Assembly: GCF_000237925.1 (NCBI RefSeq)
Contig: NC_031502.1
Coordinates: 9,435,035-9,499,034 of the forward strand
Direction of reading: 5' to 3'
Source: Schistosoma mansoni
Lineage: Eukaryota; Platyhelminthes; Trematoda; Strigeidida; Schistosomatidae
DNA length: 64,000 nucleotides
Below the pieces are notes generated by a model that worked only from the letters and a program-made list of their open reading frames with translations, had not been told where the DNA came from and did no database searches. This document shows positions 55,001 to 63,261 of the stretch, piece after piece (position 1 is the first letter of the stretch; each line of letters opens with the position of its first letter). Position numbers and translations under genes: made by a program.

Positions 55001-58000
55001 GTGCCATCTACAACCCATCAGGAAATCGAACCCATAATCTTCAGGTCTCACATTGACCGCTTAATTTCTAGACCACTTGGTTGACATTTTGTGGTTTAGA
55101 TTTCTAAATTCAACCATTTCACAATATTGCATGACCACCATCCATTTTCAATGGTAATATTCCTCTCTTACCCGACACGACTATACTCTACTAGTCACAT
55201 CTTACTAGAAGTCTGGGAATTACCCACATTATTGAATGCTAGTCTGAAAGTAGCTAGCAGTCAAATATAGAATCCATATGATTCAGTCTAATTAAAACCT
55301 AATAGTTGATGCTTTTTGATTTCGGATTTTTATCTGGTCATAAAACTATTGATTTAGTCACTGGAAAAAAAGTATATTAAATTATAAAATTTATGAAAGT
55401 CACTTGTACAATGAATGTTATTTAATAATAAAATAGCTTAAAGTTTCGGTTGAAGTAGCTTACGAGCTTGCTTTTACGGTTTCTGTAACTAATAAATGGA
55501 ACATCACTCCAAGTTGTTGCTTGTTTTGAATGGCGGTTATTAAATGCTGGTGTAAATGTGATTGGGCTGGAAAGTTTTATGTTTAAATCACAAACTATTA
55601 AACGTTGAAACTGAATGACTGACGAAATTTTTTGATCAATACATTTGATTTTCTAATCGTATATTAATTTATTTGTTTAACTTACTAATAAAGCTTTATC
55701 AAGAGAACCTTAAAGACTTATTAGCGCTCATAAGGAATTATGAATATTTCTTAAGTTGCCTGAATGTAGTACTTACACACCAGTACGTAAAAGCGACTAA
55801 AATTTAAAAAATCTCAGCAGATCACTAATGTACACATCTTAATTAAAGAATGTAAAATGAAACAAGTGCTAAGAAGCTTAACGGTGATAAGCAAACACAA
55901 GCTGGATTATTCCACATTATTTCACGTTCGCGAGAACAAATAATAAGTTTGGCAGTGTTTCTTCTTACAACATAAACACCTGAGTAACAAAATTATTTGC
56001 TAGCTACTCATCGTAATAATACACACTTGATAATTAAACCTAAACGTTCCATATTTCTAAATGTATATGAACAGTATTCTCTGAATGACTTTACTCAAAT
56101 AATGTTTACAGTTACATCATTATCAAGTTTGACTTTATTATGCAGGTTTTTCGATTCGAAATTGGTTACAGTTTTGAAAAATAAATATTACAAACTACGT
56201 AGACCTATTGGGTGAAATTTGTGAACAACTAAAATCTTATTACGAAAGTAGTACAGAAGATATATATAAGAAGAAAGAGATTGGAGACTAGTGAAATAAT
56301 ATAAGAATTCTTCCTTGGACATGAATGAAATAATTTCACCATATAATTCTTTTGAATATCAAGACTTAGGATACTGGGTTAGAGTCCAATCATTGCACCT
56401 CGATGTAGGAAGATAGTTTGAAACTAATAAGAATGATTTGATCAAATAAGATTATTTACCAGATGCTAGAACAGAGCTACATTTGTTTAACATTCACCAA
56501 CCCTTATAGATATACTAGTATAGACCAATGGTATTTGAGGACTATATAACTCAATACAATATTTTTTAGTATGCGGATTGTAGAGATGATTGCTAATACG
56601 AAATTTCATACTAGAACGAAACAGCTTTAGAGTGCTTCCTGGTTTTCAATGGTTGTCTAAATAAAGTCAATCCACAACTCGAAATTGCTAAGCATCATTA
56701 TTTTCTCAAATGTTTTGTTCTGGTTCTCACAATAATGACTTTTATTATTTTAAACTTAGGTGAACGGAATCGATATTTCCAAAGACTCCAGAGAGACGAC
56801 AGTAGTGAATGAAAGTTGGAATCTGTTCTTTGATTATAACAAATTAAAATTAACTTAATTACTACCCACTAACTTGTCAAGACCCATGAAGTTATACCTT
56901 TACATGACTTCCGATCCAACATAACACTAAAACGCCATCACAAAATTCAATGAACTAATTTACTCTTCAGATCATCTACATAAATCTACCTTAGAATCCT
57001 TTTTATCATCATCAACAGAATGAACGTTAAAAATGTTGTTGAAAATGCATATATCAACGTAAAAATTATGGTTAACTTATACATCTAAACCATGGATTTA
57101 TCTACCTTGATTCATTCTTTGTTCGATTTCACCATATGATCCAACTGGTACCTGTGATAAACCTTGAACATAGAATCCTTGAGCTGGTGATTGTCTAATT
57201 TGTAAATTCGTTTGAGATGATTTGTCTCTTGTTAATAAATCACGAATTTGTTCATTGTATATTTCCATCATCGTCAAAGTAACTTGAAATTTCTATTCAG
57301 TTTAAAAAATACAAACCTTAAAGTAGTTTTAATATGGAAAACAGTAATGCAATAGACAAAAGAATAAATTTTAATTTTTTCCGAACGAAAACATATCACT
57401 GAATTCAAAGGTAATAGATTGTATGATTACGACTAAATGCTAACTTTGCTCGAATTGATAGCTAATGATATTGAACCTTTTGATTACTGTGGAATTCTGT
57501 GTTGCTGACATTGGATTGATTTGACCCAGTTATCTACATCCGGAGTTATAATACGCTAGATCAATTTACGAATTATTATTTAACTTTTTACGGTTTTTCG
57601 TACCAAACAAAAGTACTCAAGAAGCTCTCAGCATTTCGAGTGAGAATCTGAATAATATTTGGCTTACCAAACATTCAGCAAAAAGTATATAATAAATGGA
57701 TATTAAAATATTCATTATCACGATTTACTTTATCAGGATCTTCATTTTTGCAAATCCTGTCGAATAGCTCCTCACATATGATTGGTACAATGCCTCTAGT
57801 CAATAAATTTAATTACTAAACTATANNNNNNNNNNNNNNNNNNNNNNNNNNNNNNNNNNNNNNNNNNNNNNNNNNNNNNNNNNNNNNNNNNNNNNNNNNN
57901 NNNNNNNNNNNNNNNNNNNNNNNNNNNNNNNNNNNNNNNNNNNNNNNNNNNNNNNNNNNNNNNNNNNNNNNNNNNNNNNNNNNNNNNNNNNNNNNNNNNN

Positions 58001-58340
58001 NNNNNNNNNNNNNNNNNNNNNNNNNTTTATATATTTATTCTAGAGACAAAATTCACGATTGCATGCTTCCACGGTACCGCTTAAAAACGAAATTTAAGCA
58101 TTTTACATAGAATTTTAAAAAATCCCAACCACAAAGTCTGCATTTCAATATTGATAAACCATAAATATTTATGTTTACTAACTTTCAGGATGTCTAATCG
58201 TTGTTGTGTTACCATTCATGAACACTATCAACTCTGCATTCCGCTCCCTTTCACGTTTGTTGAAAGGTCTAATACGAACTGCCACTTTAACTCTGAAAAT
58301 AATTTTTGAGTAAAAGAATCACAAACTGTTCTTCAGACAT
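24957..58340 (-). CDS. KIF28: Kinesin-3 motor protein, KIF28/KLP-6-like (19 exons seen, 3' end open)
   Basis: Exons in order of transcription: 58340-58327, 58292-58183, [one or more in the N gap], 57795-57729, 57292-57106, 51548-51396, 49814-49717, 49602-49520, 48084-47934, 46069-45988, 45931-45828, 43026-42868, 41579-41342, 40004-39843, 38781-38625, 37375-37288, 33103-32777, 28501-28259, 25903-25697, 25088-24957. All have GT/AG borders, and every visible junction keeps phase. The 2762 coding bases give about 920 aa. Motor motifs seen are [34 protein letters not shown] (switch I), NLVDLAGSE (switch II) and [12 protein letters not shown] (neck end). An FHA domain and a tail with [15 protein letters not shown] follow. 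DPFWEP and the total length near 930-970 aa point to KIF28/KLP-6 rather than KIF1 or KIF13. KLP-6 moves cargo in nematode cilia, and vertebrate KIF28 is linked to mitochondria; cargo here is unknown. The P-loop is missing because of the assembly gap. Confidence 0.88.
25697..25903 (-). CDS. KIF28: Kinesin exon 18
   Basis: It has 69 codons, [20 protein letters not shown] through [19 protein letters not shown] to KDKQLD|GTAAGT. The acceptor AATAG (25904-25908) is the one that keeps phase 0. The second half is a probable coiled-coil. Confidence 0.82.
28259..28501 (-). CDS. KIF28: Kinesin exon 17
   Basis: It has 81 codons, starting [17 protein letters not shown] and ending [14 protein letters not shown]. 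It continues the beta-rich tail domain begun in exon 16 and is phase 0 on both sides. Confidence 0.88.
29898..29943 (-). ncRNA. Hammerhead ribozyme in left arm, nearly intact
   Basis: On the minus strand, GCACTG and CAGTGC form stem I. CTGAGGA is complementary to 29931-29937, GAAA to 29912-29915 and GTC to 29904-29906. The stem II base next to the core is T, not G (TTCC against GGAC), which loses the 10.1-11.1 pair. Confidence 0.65.
30110..30156 (+). ncRNA. Hammerhead ribozyme in right arm, core mutated
   Basis: The core reads CTAAGGA. The G at core position 5, essential in all hammerheads, is A. GAAA and GTC remain. It is predicted dead. Confidence 0.65.
30769..32104. repeat. 1.34 kb direct repeat, copy 1
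   Basis: It is nearly identical to 51630-52972 in the same orientation. Boundaries are where similarity stops: TGTAGTAACTGACATAAAAC at the start, TTTTATATTTCTTAG at the end. It contains a 104-codon open frame at 31543-31857 with the same translation in both copies; no domain recognised. It lies in the kinesin intron between exons 16 and 17. Probably a non-autonomous mobile element, but no TSD or terminal repeat was found. Confidence 0.85.
32777..33103 (-). CDS. KIF28: Kinesin exon 16, KIF28-type tail (DPFWEP)
   Basis: It has 109 codons. It reads [30 protein letters not shown], a strand-rich stretch with [19 protein letters not shown], and ends [15 protein letters not shown] Ser/Asn-rich insert sits before EDP. 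DPFWEP and GKPYxFK are features I associate with KIF28/KLP-6; this is family knowledge and not a search result. Confidence 0.92.
36220..36275 (-). ncRNA. Hammerhead ribozyme, left arm, core intact
   Basis: On the minus strand: GGATGC/GCATCC outer stem I, an internal loop, CTGAGGA (complement of 36257-36263), stem II GTC/GAC, GAAA, and GTC with predicted cleavage after the C at 36230. Stem III is the self-complementary ACGG/CCGT with no loop, as in minimal retroelement hammerheads that act as dimers. Confidence 0.75.
36680..36735 (+). ncRNA. Hammerhead ribozyme, right arm, core intact
   Basis: This is the same sequence as the left-arm ribozyme on the opposite strand. CTGAGGA is at 36692-36698, GAAA at 36714-36717, and predicted cleavage is after 36725. 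The pair next to the core (T36691 with C36726) is a mismatch, but outer stem I is intact. Confidence 0.75.
37288..37375 (-). CDS. KIF28: Kinesin exon 15
   Basis: It has 29 codons, [20 protein letters not shown] then FMTRRFLMQ. The phase fits exon 14 exactly when the acceptor is CGTAG (37376-37380). The AG two bases further on would break the frame. Confidence 0.85.
38625..38781 (-). CDS. KIF28: Kinesin exon 14, coiled-coil
   Basis: It reads [20 protein letters not shown], then [18 protein letters not shown]. It resembles the coiled-coil after the FHA domain in KIF1/KIF28. The donor is AA|GTAGGC (phase 2). Confidence 0.9.
39843..40004 (-). CDS. KIF28: Kinesin exon 13, end of FHA domain
   Basis: It starts [15 protein letters not shown] and reads on to [18 protein letters not shown]. 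The FHNPL turn closes the FHA fold, and the WEFAQ stretch is usual in kinesin-3 after it. Confidence 0.9.
40379..40797. repeat. Hammerhead-SINE inverted dimer, interrupted by the N gap, with 13-nt TSD
   Basis: Flanked by AAATAAAAAGGTT at 40366-40378 and 40798-40810. The left TIR GAAAGCGTGAGTCAATTGAAG is followed by 200 N. Then comes a minus-strand part with B box (GATTCGAACCCAGG in plus orientation) and CTGAGGA complement, joined abruptly to a plus-strand 3' end from GAAACGGCCGTCCAGTGC. The gap probably failed to assemble because of the palindrome. Confidence 0.9.
40406..40605. other. Assembly gap (200 N)
   Basis: Exactly 200 N inside an inverted-repeat SINE. The true size is unknown. The translated frames that span it carry no information. 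Confidence 0.97.
41342..41579 (-). CDS. KIF28: Kinesin exon 12, FHA domain core
   Basis: It begins [12 protein letters not shown] and continues through [14 protein letters not shown] to the [11 protein letters not shown] strand. GIGR, EHA and DRILFG are FHA landmarks. The last base joins exon 13 to make FGSYQLYIF. Confidence 0.9.
42868..43026 (-). CDS. KIF28: Kinesin exon 11, linker and start of FHA domain
   Basis: It starts [20 protein letters not shown] and ends [20 protein letters not shown]. The NLNEDPxLSG stretch is the signature at the start of kinesin-3 FHA domains. Confidence 0.9.
43225..44033 (+). pseudogene. Second Penelope-like element fragment
   Basis: It starts with MDDTYILC (RT catalytic box, next to stops), then [17 protein letters not shown] (FLDV block). 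An open stretch at 43646-44032 reads [20 protein letters not shown] and [20 protein letters not shown], the GIY-YIG endonuclease (here SYIG). It sits in the 3'-ward part of the kinesin intron between exons 10 and 11, with stops in the RT part. It differs enough from the first copy to suggest an independent insertion. Confidence 0.8.
45120..45750 (+). pseudogene. RTE/SR2-like non-LTR retrotransposon 3' end
   Basis: The translation reads [34 protein letters not shown] and [12 protein letters not shown], then (after an internal deletion and frame change) [40 protein letters not shown] and [15 protein letters not shown]. This is the C-terminal RT end common in schistosome RTE-type elements. It terminates in tandem TAAG units (45735-45748). 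It is 5'-truncated and inactive. Confidence 0.78.
45828..46069 (-). CDS. KIF28: Kinesin exons 9 and 10, neck coiled-coil
   Basis: Exon 9 is 46069-45988 ([18 protein letters not shown]) and exon 10 is 45931-45828 ([18 protein letters not shown]). Charge pattern and heptads suggest a short coiled-coil after the motor. The intron between them is 56 nt, and phases match (1 then 0). Confidence 0.85.
47700..47870 (+). repeat. Diverged hammerhead-SINE relic
   Basis: TTAAGTTAGACAGCACTAAA, then GACTCAATGGTATAGAGGTT (A box-like), a worn B-box area, and GAGTCCAGTACTAGGACAATA, which still recalls ribozyme stem II. Core boxes are lost. Confidence 0.5.
47934..48084 (-). CDS. KIF28: Kinesin exon 8, end of motor
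   Basis: It reads [19 protein letters not shown] then [14 protein letters not shown] and VVINEDP, the last motor helix and neck cover of kinesin-3. It ends LIRELK|GTAAGC. Confidence 0.95.
48198..48425. repeat. Hammerhead-SINE inverted dimer, compact
   Basis: The left arm (minus) is about 140 bp from GATCACGAGTCAATTGAAGC; the right arm (plus) is about 85 bp and ends at CTTCAATT. Arms meet near 48343 without the 5' half of the right copy. It lies 114 bp from kinesin exon 8. Confidence 0.85.
48344..48391 (+). ncRNA. Hammerhead ribozyme, first core base mutated
   Basis: The core reads GTGAGGA. Stem II (GTCC/GGAC), GAAA and GTC are perfect. The C-to-G change at core position 3 should abolish cleavage. 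The left-arm partner (minus) has CTGAGAA and AAAA and is also dead. Confidence 0.6.
49520..49602 (-). CDS. KIF28: Kinesin exon 7
   Basis: It reads [20 protein letters not shown] then QNALGGN. VPYRDS-type and LLQxxLGG motifs are invariant in kinesin motors. It ends in phase 2. Confidence 0.95.
49717..49814 (-). CDS. KIF28: Kinesin exon 6
   Basis: It reads [20 protein letters not shown] then [12 protein letters not shown], the switch II helix typical of kinesin-3. The donor is TCC|GTAAGT. Confidence 0.95.
51396..51548 (-). CDS. KIF28: Kinesin exon 5, switch I and switch II
   Basis: It contains [19 protein letters not shown] (switch I, NxxSSR type) and ends VINLVDLA plus G, which exon 6 completes to DLAGSE (switch II). 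Residues that sense nucleotide state are all present. Confidence 0.95.
51630..52972. repeat. 1.34 kb direct repeat, copy 2
   Basis: It starts 82 bp upstream (in transcription) of kinesin exon 5. It differs from copy 1 by scattered substitutions and one indel region around 51960-52040 (against about 31100-31170). The open frame at 52411-52725 has one silent difference (GAC for GAT). Confidence 0.85.
54945..55135 (-). repeat. Old SINE copy with tRNA-like promoter
   Basis: The minus strand reads CAACCAAGTGGTCTAGAAAT (A box region) and TATGGGTTCGATTTCC (B box). The ribozyme part is not recognisable. Confidence 0.55.
56600..56665 (+). repeat. SINE 3' end fragment with half a hammerhead
   Basis: AGAACGAAACAGC then GAGTGCTTCCTGGTTTTCAA and TGGTTGTCTAAA match the SINE 3' end. 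The CTGAGGA side is lost. Confidence 0.5.
57106..57292 (-). CDS. KIF28: Kinesin exon 4
   Basis: It starts [20 protein letters not shown] and ends in EIEQRMNQ plus one base, completed to Gly by exon 5. It is the conserved central motor block (loop 5 to alpha-3 region). Confidence 0.93.
57729..57795 (-). CDS. KIF28: Kinesin exon 3
   Basis: It reads [20 protein letters not shown] after a leading base that would complete the Lys of an NKG motif. The donor is AAA|GTAAAT. The segment matches the alpha-2 start after the P-loop region in kinesin-3 motors. Confidence 0.85.
57826..58025. other. Assembly gap (200 N) that removes the kinesin P-loop exon
   Basis: Exactly 200 N. The motor segment between IRHPE and GIVPII, which carries the ATP-binding P-loop (GxxxxGKT/S), is not found in the visible flanks 57798-57825 and 58026-58182. 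Confidence 0.95.
58183..58292 (-). CDS. KIF28: Kinesin exon 2, motor beta-1
   Basis: It reads [19 protein letters not shown] and continues to [10 protein letters not shown]. The donor GTTAGT is at 58182. It ends in phase 1, while exon 3 requires phase 2, so at least one exon lies between, in or next to the N gap. Confidence 0.88.
58327..58340 (-). CDS. KIF28: Kinesin exon 1 (14 nt, start codon)
   Basis: ATG TCT GAA GAA CA then GTTTGT. With the next exon it reads [15 protein letters not shown], the usual short kinesin-3 N-terminus. The intron is 34 nt (58293-58326). Upstream splicing to another start is possible but not needed. Confidence 0.7.
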
Positions 58341-58575
58341 TGCGCAGTAACAAAATACTAAATTGAATTAGAGCCAAATGGAATCCAATAGCTAGCTGCA
58401 TTAAAGAAAATCAAGGATTACCTTTCTGAGCTGTAACGGAAAGTGCTCTAGATTTCACGTCGTAAATTTTACACTTGATAATAATATTATTTAATTAATT
58501 GTTTAAATCGTAATTTCTGAAGGTTATCGCCTTTTGGTGAATCGTTTAAACCTCCACTGTTAATATGTAAAAGTA
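58341..58575. promoter_or_regulatory. Divergent intergenic segment (235 bp)
   Basis: It lies between the kinesin ATG (58340, minus) and the ATG of the 297-aa gene (58576, plus). It must hold the 5' ends of both genes unless leaders are added by trans-splicing. No clear TATA or known motif was recognised. Confidence 0.5.
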
Positions 58576-59469
58576 ATGACAGAGGCTGAAACTAATGGAA
58601 AGGATATCACTGTTTTAAATCCTGGCAAGTTGAAAAAGAGTTCAAAACGACAAAAGCTTCCTCATTTGGATCTATGCCCAAGAGAAAAGCAATCGTATCT
58701 CAACAGCATTTCACGTATTCATAAAGGAAGGTTGCTCAAGGAAATAAAAAAGGGCCAAACTAATATAAAACTCCCATTGCCACCAAGAAAGGTTAAATTT
58801 AGACCAATCAGATGTAAGTCTGCATCTCAAAGTCCCACTTCGCCAATTCATTCTTCCTGCTGTAATTCAAAGCACAACGGCCGATTCCCTAGCACTGCTG
58901 AAAACCGCCTAGTATTCAATAAGAACGGAAGTATTTCAGTTGAAAAAAATAAACGAACACAACATCGAGATGTCCATGTGGATTTACTGAATCTGCCCCC
59001 TATTCCCTTAAACCTAAAAATGACAAAATCCTTCTCATCAAATCAAGTAAATTTTTCATGCCCATTCAATTCGAGGATCACTACAATTACAGAGAAAGAC
59101 TTAGACCTGATTATCCCACAACTAATAAAATGCCGTTCAAATTCAGGTTCTTGTTGTCATGTTCATTGTTTTTCTCCATATTTTGAAAATTTATCCGAAA
59201 CGTCTGCACATTTTACACCTGTCCGAACAACAAGTATACACACCTTAGAAACACTATGGTGTAGAAAACGTCAGGAGTTACAGAACAGAAATAGTACGGA
59301 AATCAAAAGAACAAAAATGAGAGCACAACAATTTATCAAAAGTCCTTGTCTTTATGACCCTTTCACTCAACCAAGAACGATTTTCAATGATATGAAAAAG
59401 CCAGGTTTGCTACAGTGGTCCCATAGTAATCCAGTGTCAAATTATCCCGAGTTGCCGGTTGCATACTGA
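58576..59469 (+). CDS. Intronless gene, 297-aa basic protein of unknown family
   Basis: This is the longest open frame in the window. The ATG follows an in-frame TAA at 58561-58563; the stop is TGA at 59467-59469. The protein is Lys/Arg-rich at the N-terminus (KLKKSSKRQK, about 18-27), Ser/Pro-rich in the middle (SASQSPTSP, about 82-90), has a short Cys cluster (SCCHVHC, about 192-198) and a Pro-rich LPPIPLNL (about 140-147). There is no signal peptide or membrane segment, and no domain that I recognise. The length in such an AT-rich region, with no stop in 297 codons, supports a real gene. It is head-to-head with the kinesin. It could be a fluke-specific protein or one fast-evolving exon of a larger gene. 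Confidence 0.75.
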   Translation: MTEAETNGKDITVLNPGKLKKSSKRQKLPHLDLCPREKQSYLNSISRIHKGRLLKEIKKGQTNIKLPLPPRKVKFRPIRCKSASQSPTSPIHSSCCNSKHNGRFPSTAENRLVFNKNGSISVEKNKRTQHRDVHVDLLNLPPIPLNLKMTKSFSSNQVNFSCPFNSRITTITEKDLDLIIPQLIKCRSNSGSCCHVHCFSPYFENLSETSAHFTPVRTTSIHTLETLWCRKRQELQNRNSTEIKRTKMRAQQFIKSPCLYDPFTQPRTIFNDMKKPGLLQWSHSNPVSNYPELPVAY

Positions 59470-62400
59470 GAAATACGACCAATATGTACTGGTAAACATT
59501 TTTTGACAAAACAGTTATATTATCACTGGTGCCTAAATGTTCAGCAGTTTCCATGTGCCTTTTGATACATATGAAATAGAACATCCTTTTAATAATTTTG
59601 ACTAGTACCAAATTTAAAATGCATGGACTTCGCTAAATTCACTATCGTTTCCTCTGTCAGTCGTATTTTTGCGTAGCAGCATCTATTTAAAATATATTTT
59701 TTGTTGGCTGCATTCTCCTAGAGCAACTCTTCTGAATTCACTTACCATTTATCTATCGATAATTTACTCATTAAGTCTTTTCTGGAAGGCACTCATCCAT
59801 AGATAGAAATAGATATCAATGTGACATAAGTAAGATGTTCCTTCCCCCACTTACCGAATCTCGTACGTCTGTTACATTTTACAGTGCAGGAAGACTAACT
59901 AGAATTTATGTGTCTCTTTAAATGTGGAACCTAATTCCTGAAAGTTTGCTTGCAGTCACTATAACTTAACATTGAGTGTTCAAATGAAAACGCGGTTTCA
60001 AAATATTCTAGTAACAAAATTTAGTGGAATGAAGACACAATATGTAACAAAATATTACACAAAGCAATAACCAGGTGAGAGTTATATGTTCAGTTAACAT
60101 CAAAGTCCTACGTGACCTTTTAGCAGAGGTCTGGAACCAATTTTCGGGGCTATTGCTTGCCTACAGCTAACTAACCACACGTTGATATCGTTCACCGTAG
60201 TAAAATTACCGGTTGGAAATACCTTCACATTACGCCCTCTAGTGTTAATGAACTGGAACTAGTAGGGCCAGTAGTACAGCAAGGACTTCTACTTTCAATT
60301 TTTATGTAAACGGTGTAATAGTTTTTTACATGTCAGATTCTATGTAATATAACTGCACACGTTCAAGAGAATAACATCCTGGTTTAGACAGTTTAACCTA
60401 CTGAAAGAAGTCTGGGTCGGGATGACCGGTGAAGATTTAGGCTTACCCAATTTCAGATCTGATAACACCCTAACTTTATTGGTTGTCGACTATATACTTC
60501 AACCTTCTTGCCTTAATACTTCTCTTATTAGAAGTTTCCAGAGTCTAGGTGTTTCTGATGTGATATGAGCTCTTTGGTTTTGCTTTAACCCCTACTGATA
60601 CTGGAAAAGTAAGTTCAAGTGACAGGAAATGAATTCACAATATTAAGGAAGTTGCCCTGTAGAGTAAGAATGCTGGCCGGAAATTTAAGGCTGCAGATGC
60701 ACGAAATCCTGTGTCAAAAAGTGGTTGATTAAACCTCCAATCTATAAAAATTTTCTACATCATATGAAACTTTCTCATAAATTTTTTCGGGGTAGTAATG
60801 CCTCTTTAATAGGTAGAATAAAGAGCTTAAATTAATCTGTGATATCCAGAATGTTCGTGTTTAAACTCCAGGGTAACTAATGTGGTGATTGGAGGGATTT
60901 TTAAAATCATTTAGTGGAAGGACTTGCACGGATACAAGTTTTATGTTTTAATACATTCGTCTACACAAATTCACTGTGTCGCCTTAAAATTGCTTCGAGA
61001 ATTACGTCTATCTTTACTTTTCGTCTTGTTAGGCTAACGCTATTTGATATGCTTAAACTAAGTAAATGAACCTGTTGTCTTAATCGATCATTTTCAATAT
61101 CGATCATTTTAGTTAGTCTGTTGTACTTTAATAATGATATGTCTATGGTTTTAAACGTATATAGGACATTGTCCTTAGATATGATAGAGAAAAAGTCACG
61201 TAGTAATTTGAGTATTAAACATACTTTAAGCCTTTACATCGAAAGATGTTTTATAAGTCCAAATATATATGAAGGATAATGGAACTTTTGGTGTGAAACG
61301 TTATGCATATTGTTCAGAAGTACTTAATTAACGTTTTTCAGTATATAAGGTGACTGCAAGAATATAAGGACCCAAAAACCCAAGTCTGACAGAGATTTTT
61401 ATGTTGACTGATTTGTTCCTGTGGCCTTCAGCTTAGTCACAAAGTAACAGACCTTGCAAAATTTTATGTACTATCTAAAATAACTTGGCCGACATTCGCT
61501 CTCAGTCACGTCTGGGACTTCTGTACTCTTGGAAAAAAAGCTGGTGGACTGTCGGGAGATAAACGGTTCTTATATAGGCTTAGTTGAGTGAGTTTGCTGT
61601 CTGGTATTCTATTGTTCGTAACTATGCTGCTCGTAATTTATTTGTACATCAATCAAAAGATTTGACCGTGGGACTATCGAACCACACCGAATGTCGAATT
61701 AAGAAGGATAAACCAGGAGTGTAATACCCTCCAGTTTACCAGTTCTAATGATGTCTCCTCAATTTGACCAGCATCACTGATAATTCTCTACACAAAATTT
61801 GCGATGTAGTCATGTATGCGTAGCTTCATGCAGAGAAATAAAGTAGGCAGATTAACCAGGATAACACACCAATCGTCTGGAAAGTTGAGAAATTCCACCG
61901 TAAACAGCAAGTGAACTAACCTATTTGCAGTCTATATGTTGAAGGTCAACGCATTCTCTCAAAGTATGATGTATGAATCGACGCTCATTTCTTCAGGTGA
62001 CCTTCACATTGAGCACTGTGTTGATATTAACCTTGAAGTATATAATGAAGCTTAGTTATCAGCAGTGCGTATTTTGGTTGACACCAACTAAGTTCAAAAC
62101 TTTAAATTTTCTTGTTTCATTGACTATTTTATCGAATAAATAATAATGAACGTACGTGATGGGGTTTAAGCCGGACTTCTCGACTTAAAAAAGACTTCAT
62201 TTGCATGGAATCATTAAAAATGCTATTTATTATCATCACCCATCTATAGACGTTCTGTAGCACATTTGCTAGAGAAAGTTGTTGTTCCATGCAAGCAATT
62301 GAAATGAAATTTTGTCTTAAACACCTGTTTGTTAGCTACGGCTTTAAAGACTAATGGACAAGGTTAAGTAACAATGTTACACAGCTGGATCTGCCACTCA

Positions 62401-63261
62401 CTGAATGGTTCACACAAGCTTGTAAGTGTATTATGAACTCCTACATGTTGTTCAATCATAAGAAAGGTTATACACATATAAGTACCTTGATTTGTACAAT
62501 TAAGTGCTTGTAATATTGCCTGGATCCTGAATGGTTAAATGAGAATCGGGGTTGACCATGAGACTTGTTCAGCCAACCTGTTTATTACGTTTTATGAATG
62601 TATTGGCACCGCATTGTTCAGAGCTAAAGGAAAGCGATTTCAACCTGGGAGGGGGAGGCCTGAATTAAGAAATAAGATATGACAAAATTATGAGGAGTAC
62701 CTAAAGGCGCGGGAATATTGTGGCGATGCAGAATCAAAAATATATAAACATTACCCAGGAGAGGTAGGAAGTGACATAATGGTAGTTTATAATTGGTTTG
62801 TTCTTCAAAATCATGAAAAGAAATAGGTTAAAAATTATTTATTTCGTAGTGTGAAGGTCTCATTAAAGTCTCTTCTTCACTATCATGACATATTTCAAAC
62901 CTACTTAAAATATCATAAACTATCCCCATAAACATGAGTGATGAATGAGTAGTCTTTACAAATTCCTCACACATAATCCCTCGAATTGTAATGTAAAGAA
63001 CAGAAAACGATCCTTTATTGTGATGTATTGTTGTGTCGCTTGCCAGAGTGAGGGACTGGCTTTGGGCACGAGATTATATTTCGAACTTTAAATTGTTTAT
63101 CTAAGCTGTCAAATAAATATTTATCTGGTCATTCATTTCCTTTCCTTAACAAACGCATCGAAACCCTGTTCTACTCGTTCATAATTCTTGATCACGATGG
63201 CTAAAATCTGTTTGCTTCTATGTACAAAGTACAGATATCAGTCAGTCAGTCACAACGTAGA
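59470..63261. other. Intergenic, downstream of the 297-aa gene
   Basis: No gene recognised. A patch at about 60255-60310 translates as GPVVQQGLLLSIF and faintly recalls the VxQGSxLGPLLF block of LINE reverse transcriptases, but it is too short to call. Confidence 0.5.

Larger units (their letters stand above)
52973..57105 (-). other. Kinesin intron (between exons 4 and 5), upstream part
   Basis: Holds an old SINE at 54945-55135 and a SINE fragment at 56600-56665. No nested gene recognised; the plus-strand open frame 55997-56215 looks random. Confidence 0.55.

Noticed and set aside
60255-60310. Faint LINE reverse-transcriptase block
   Set aside because: A single short motif with stops close by. 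No supporting downstream block.
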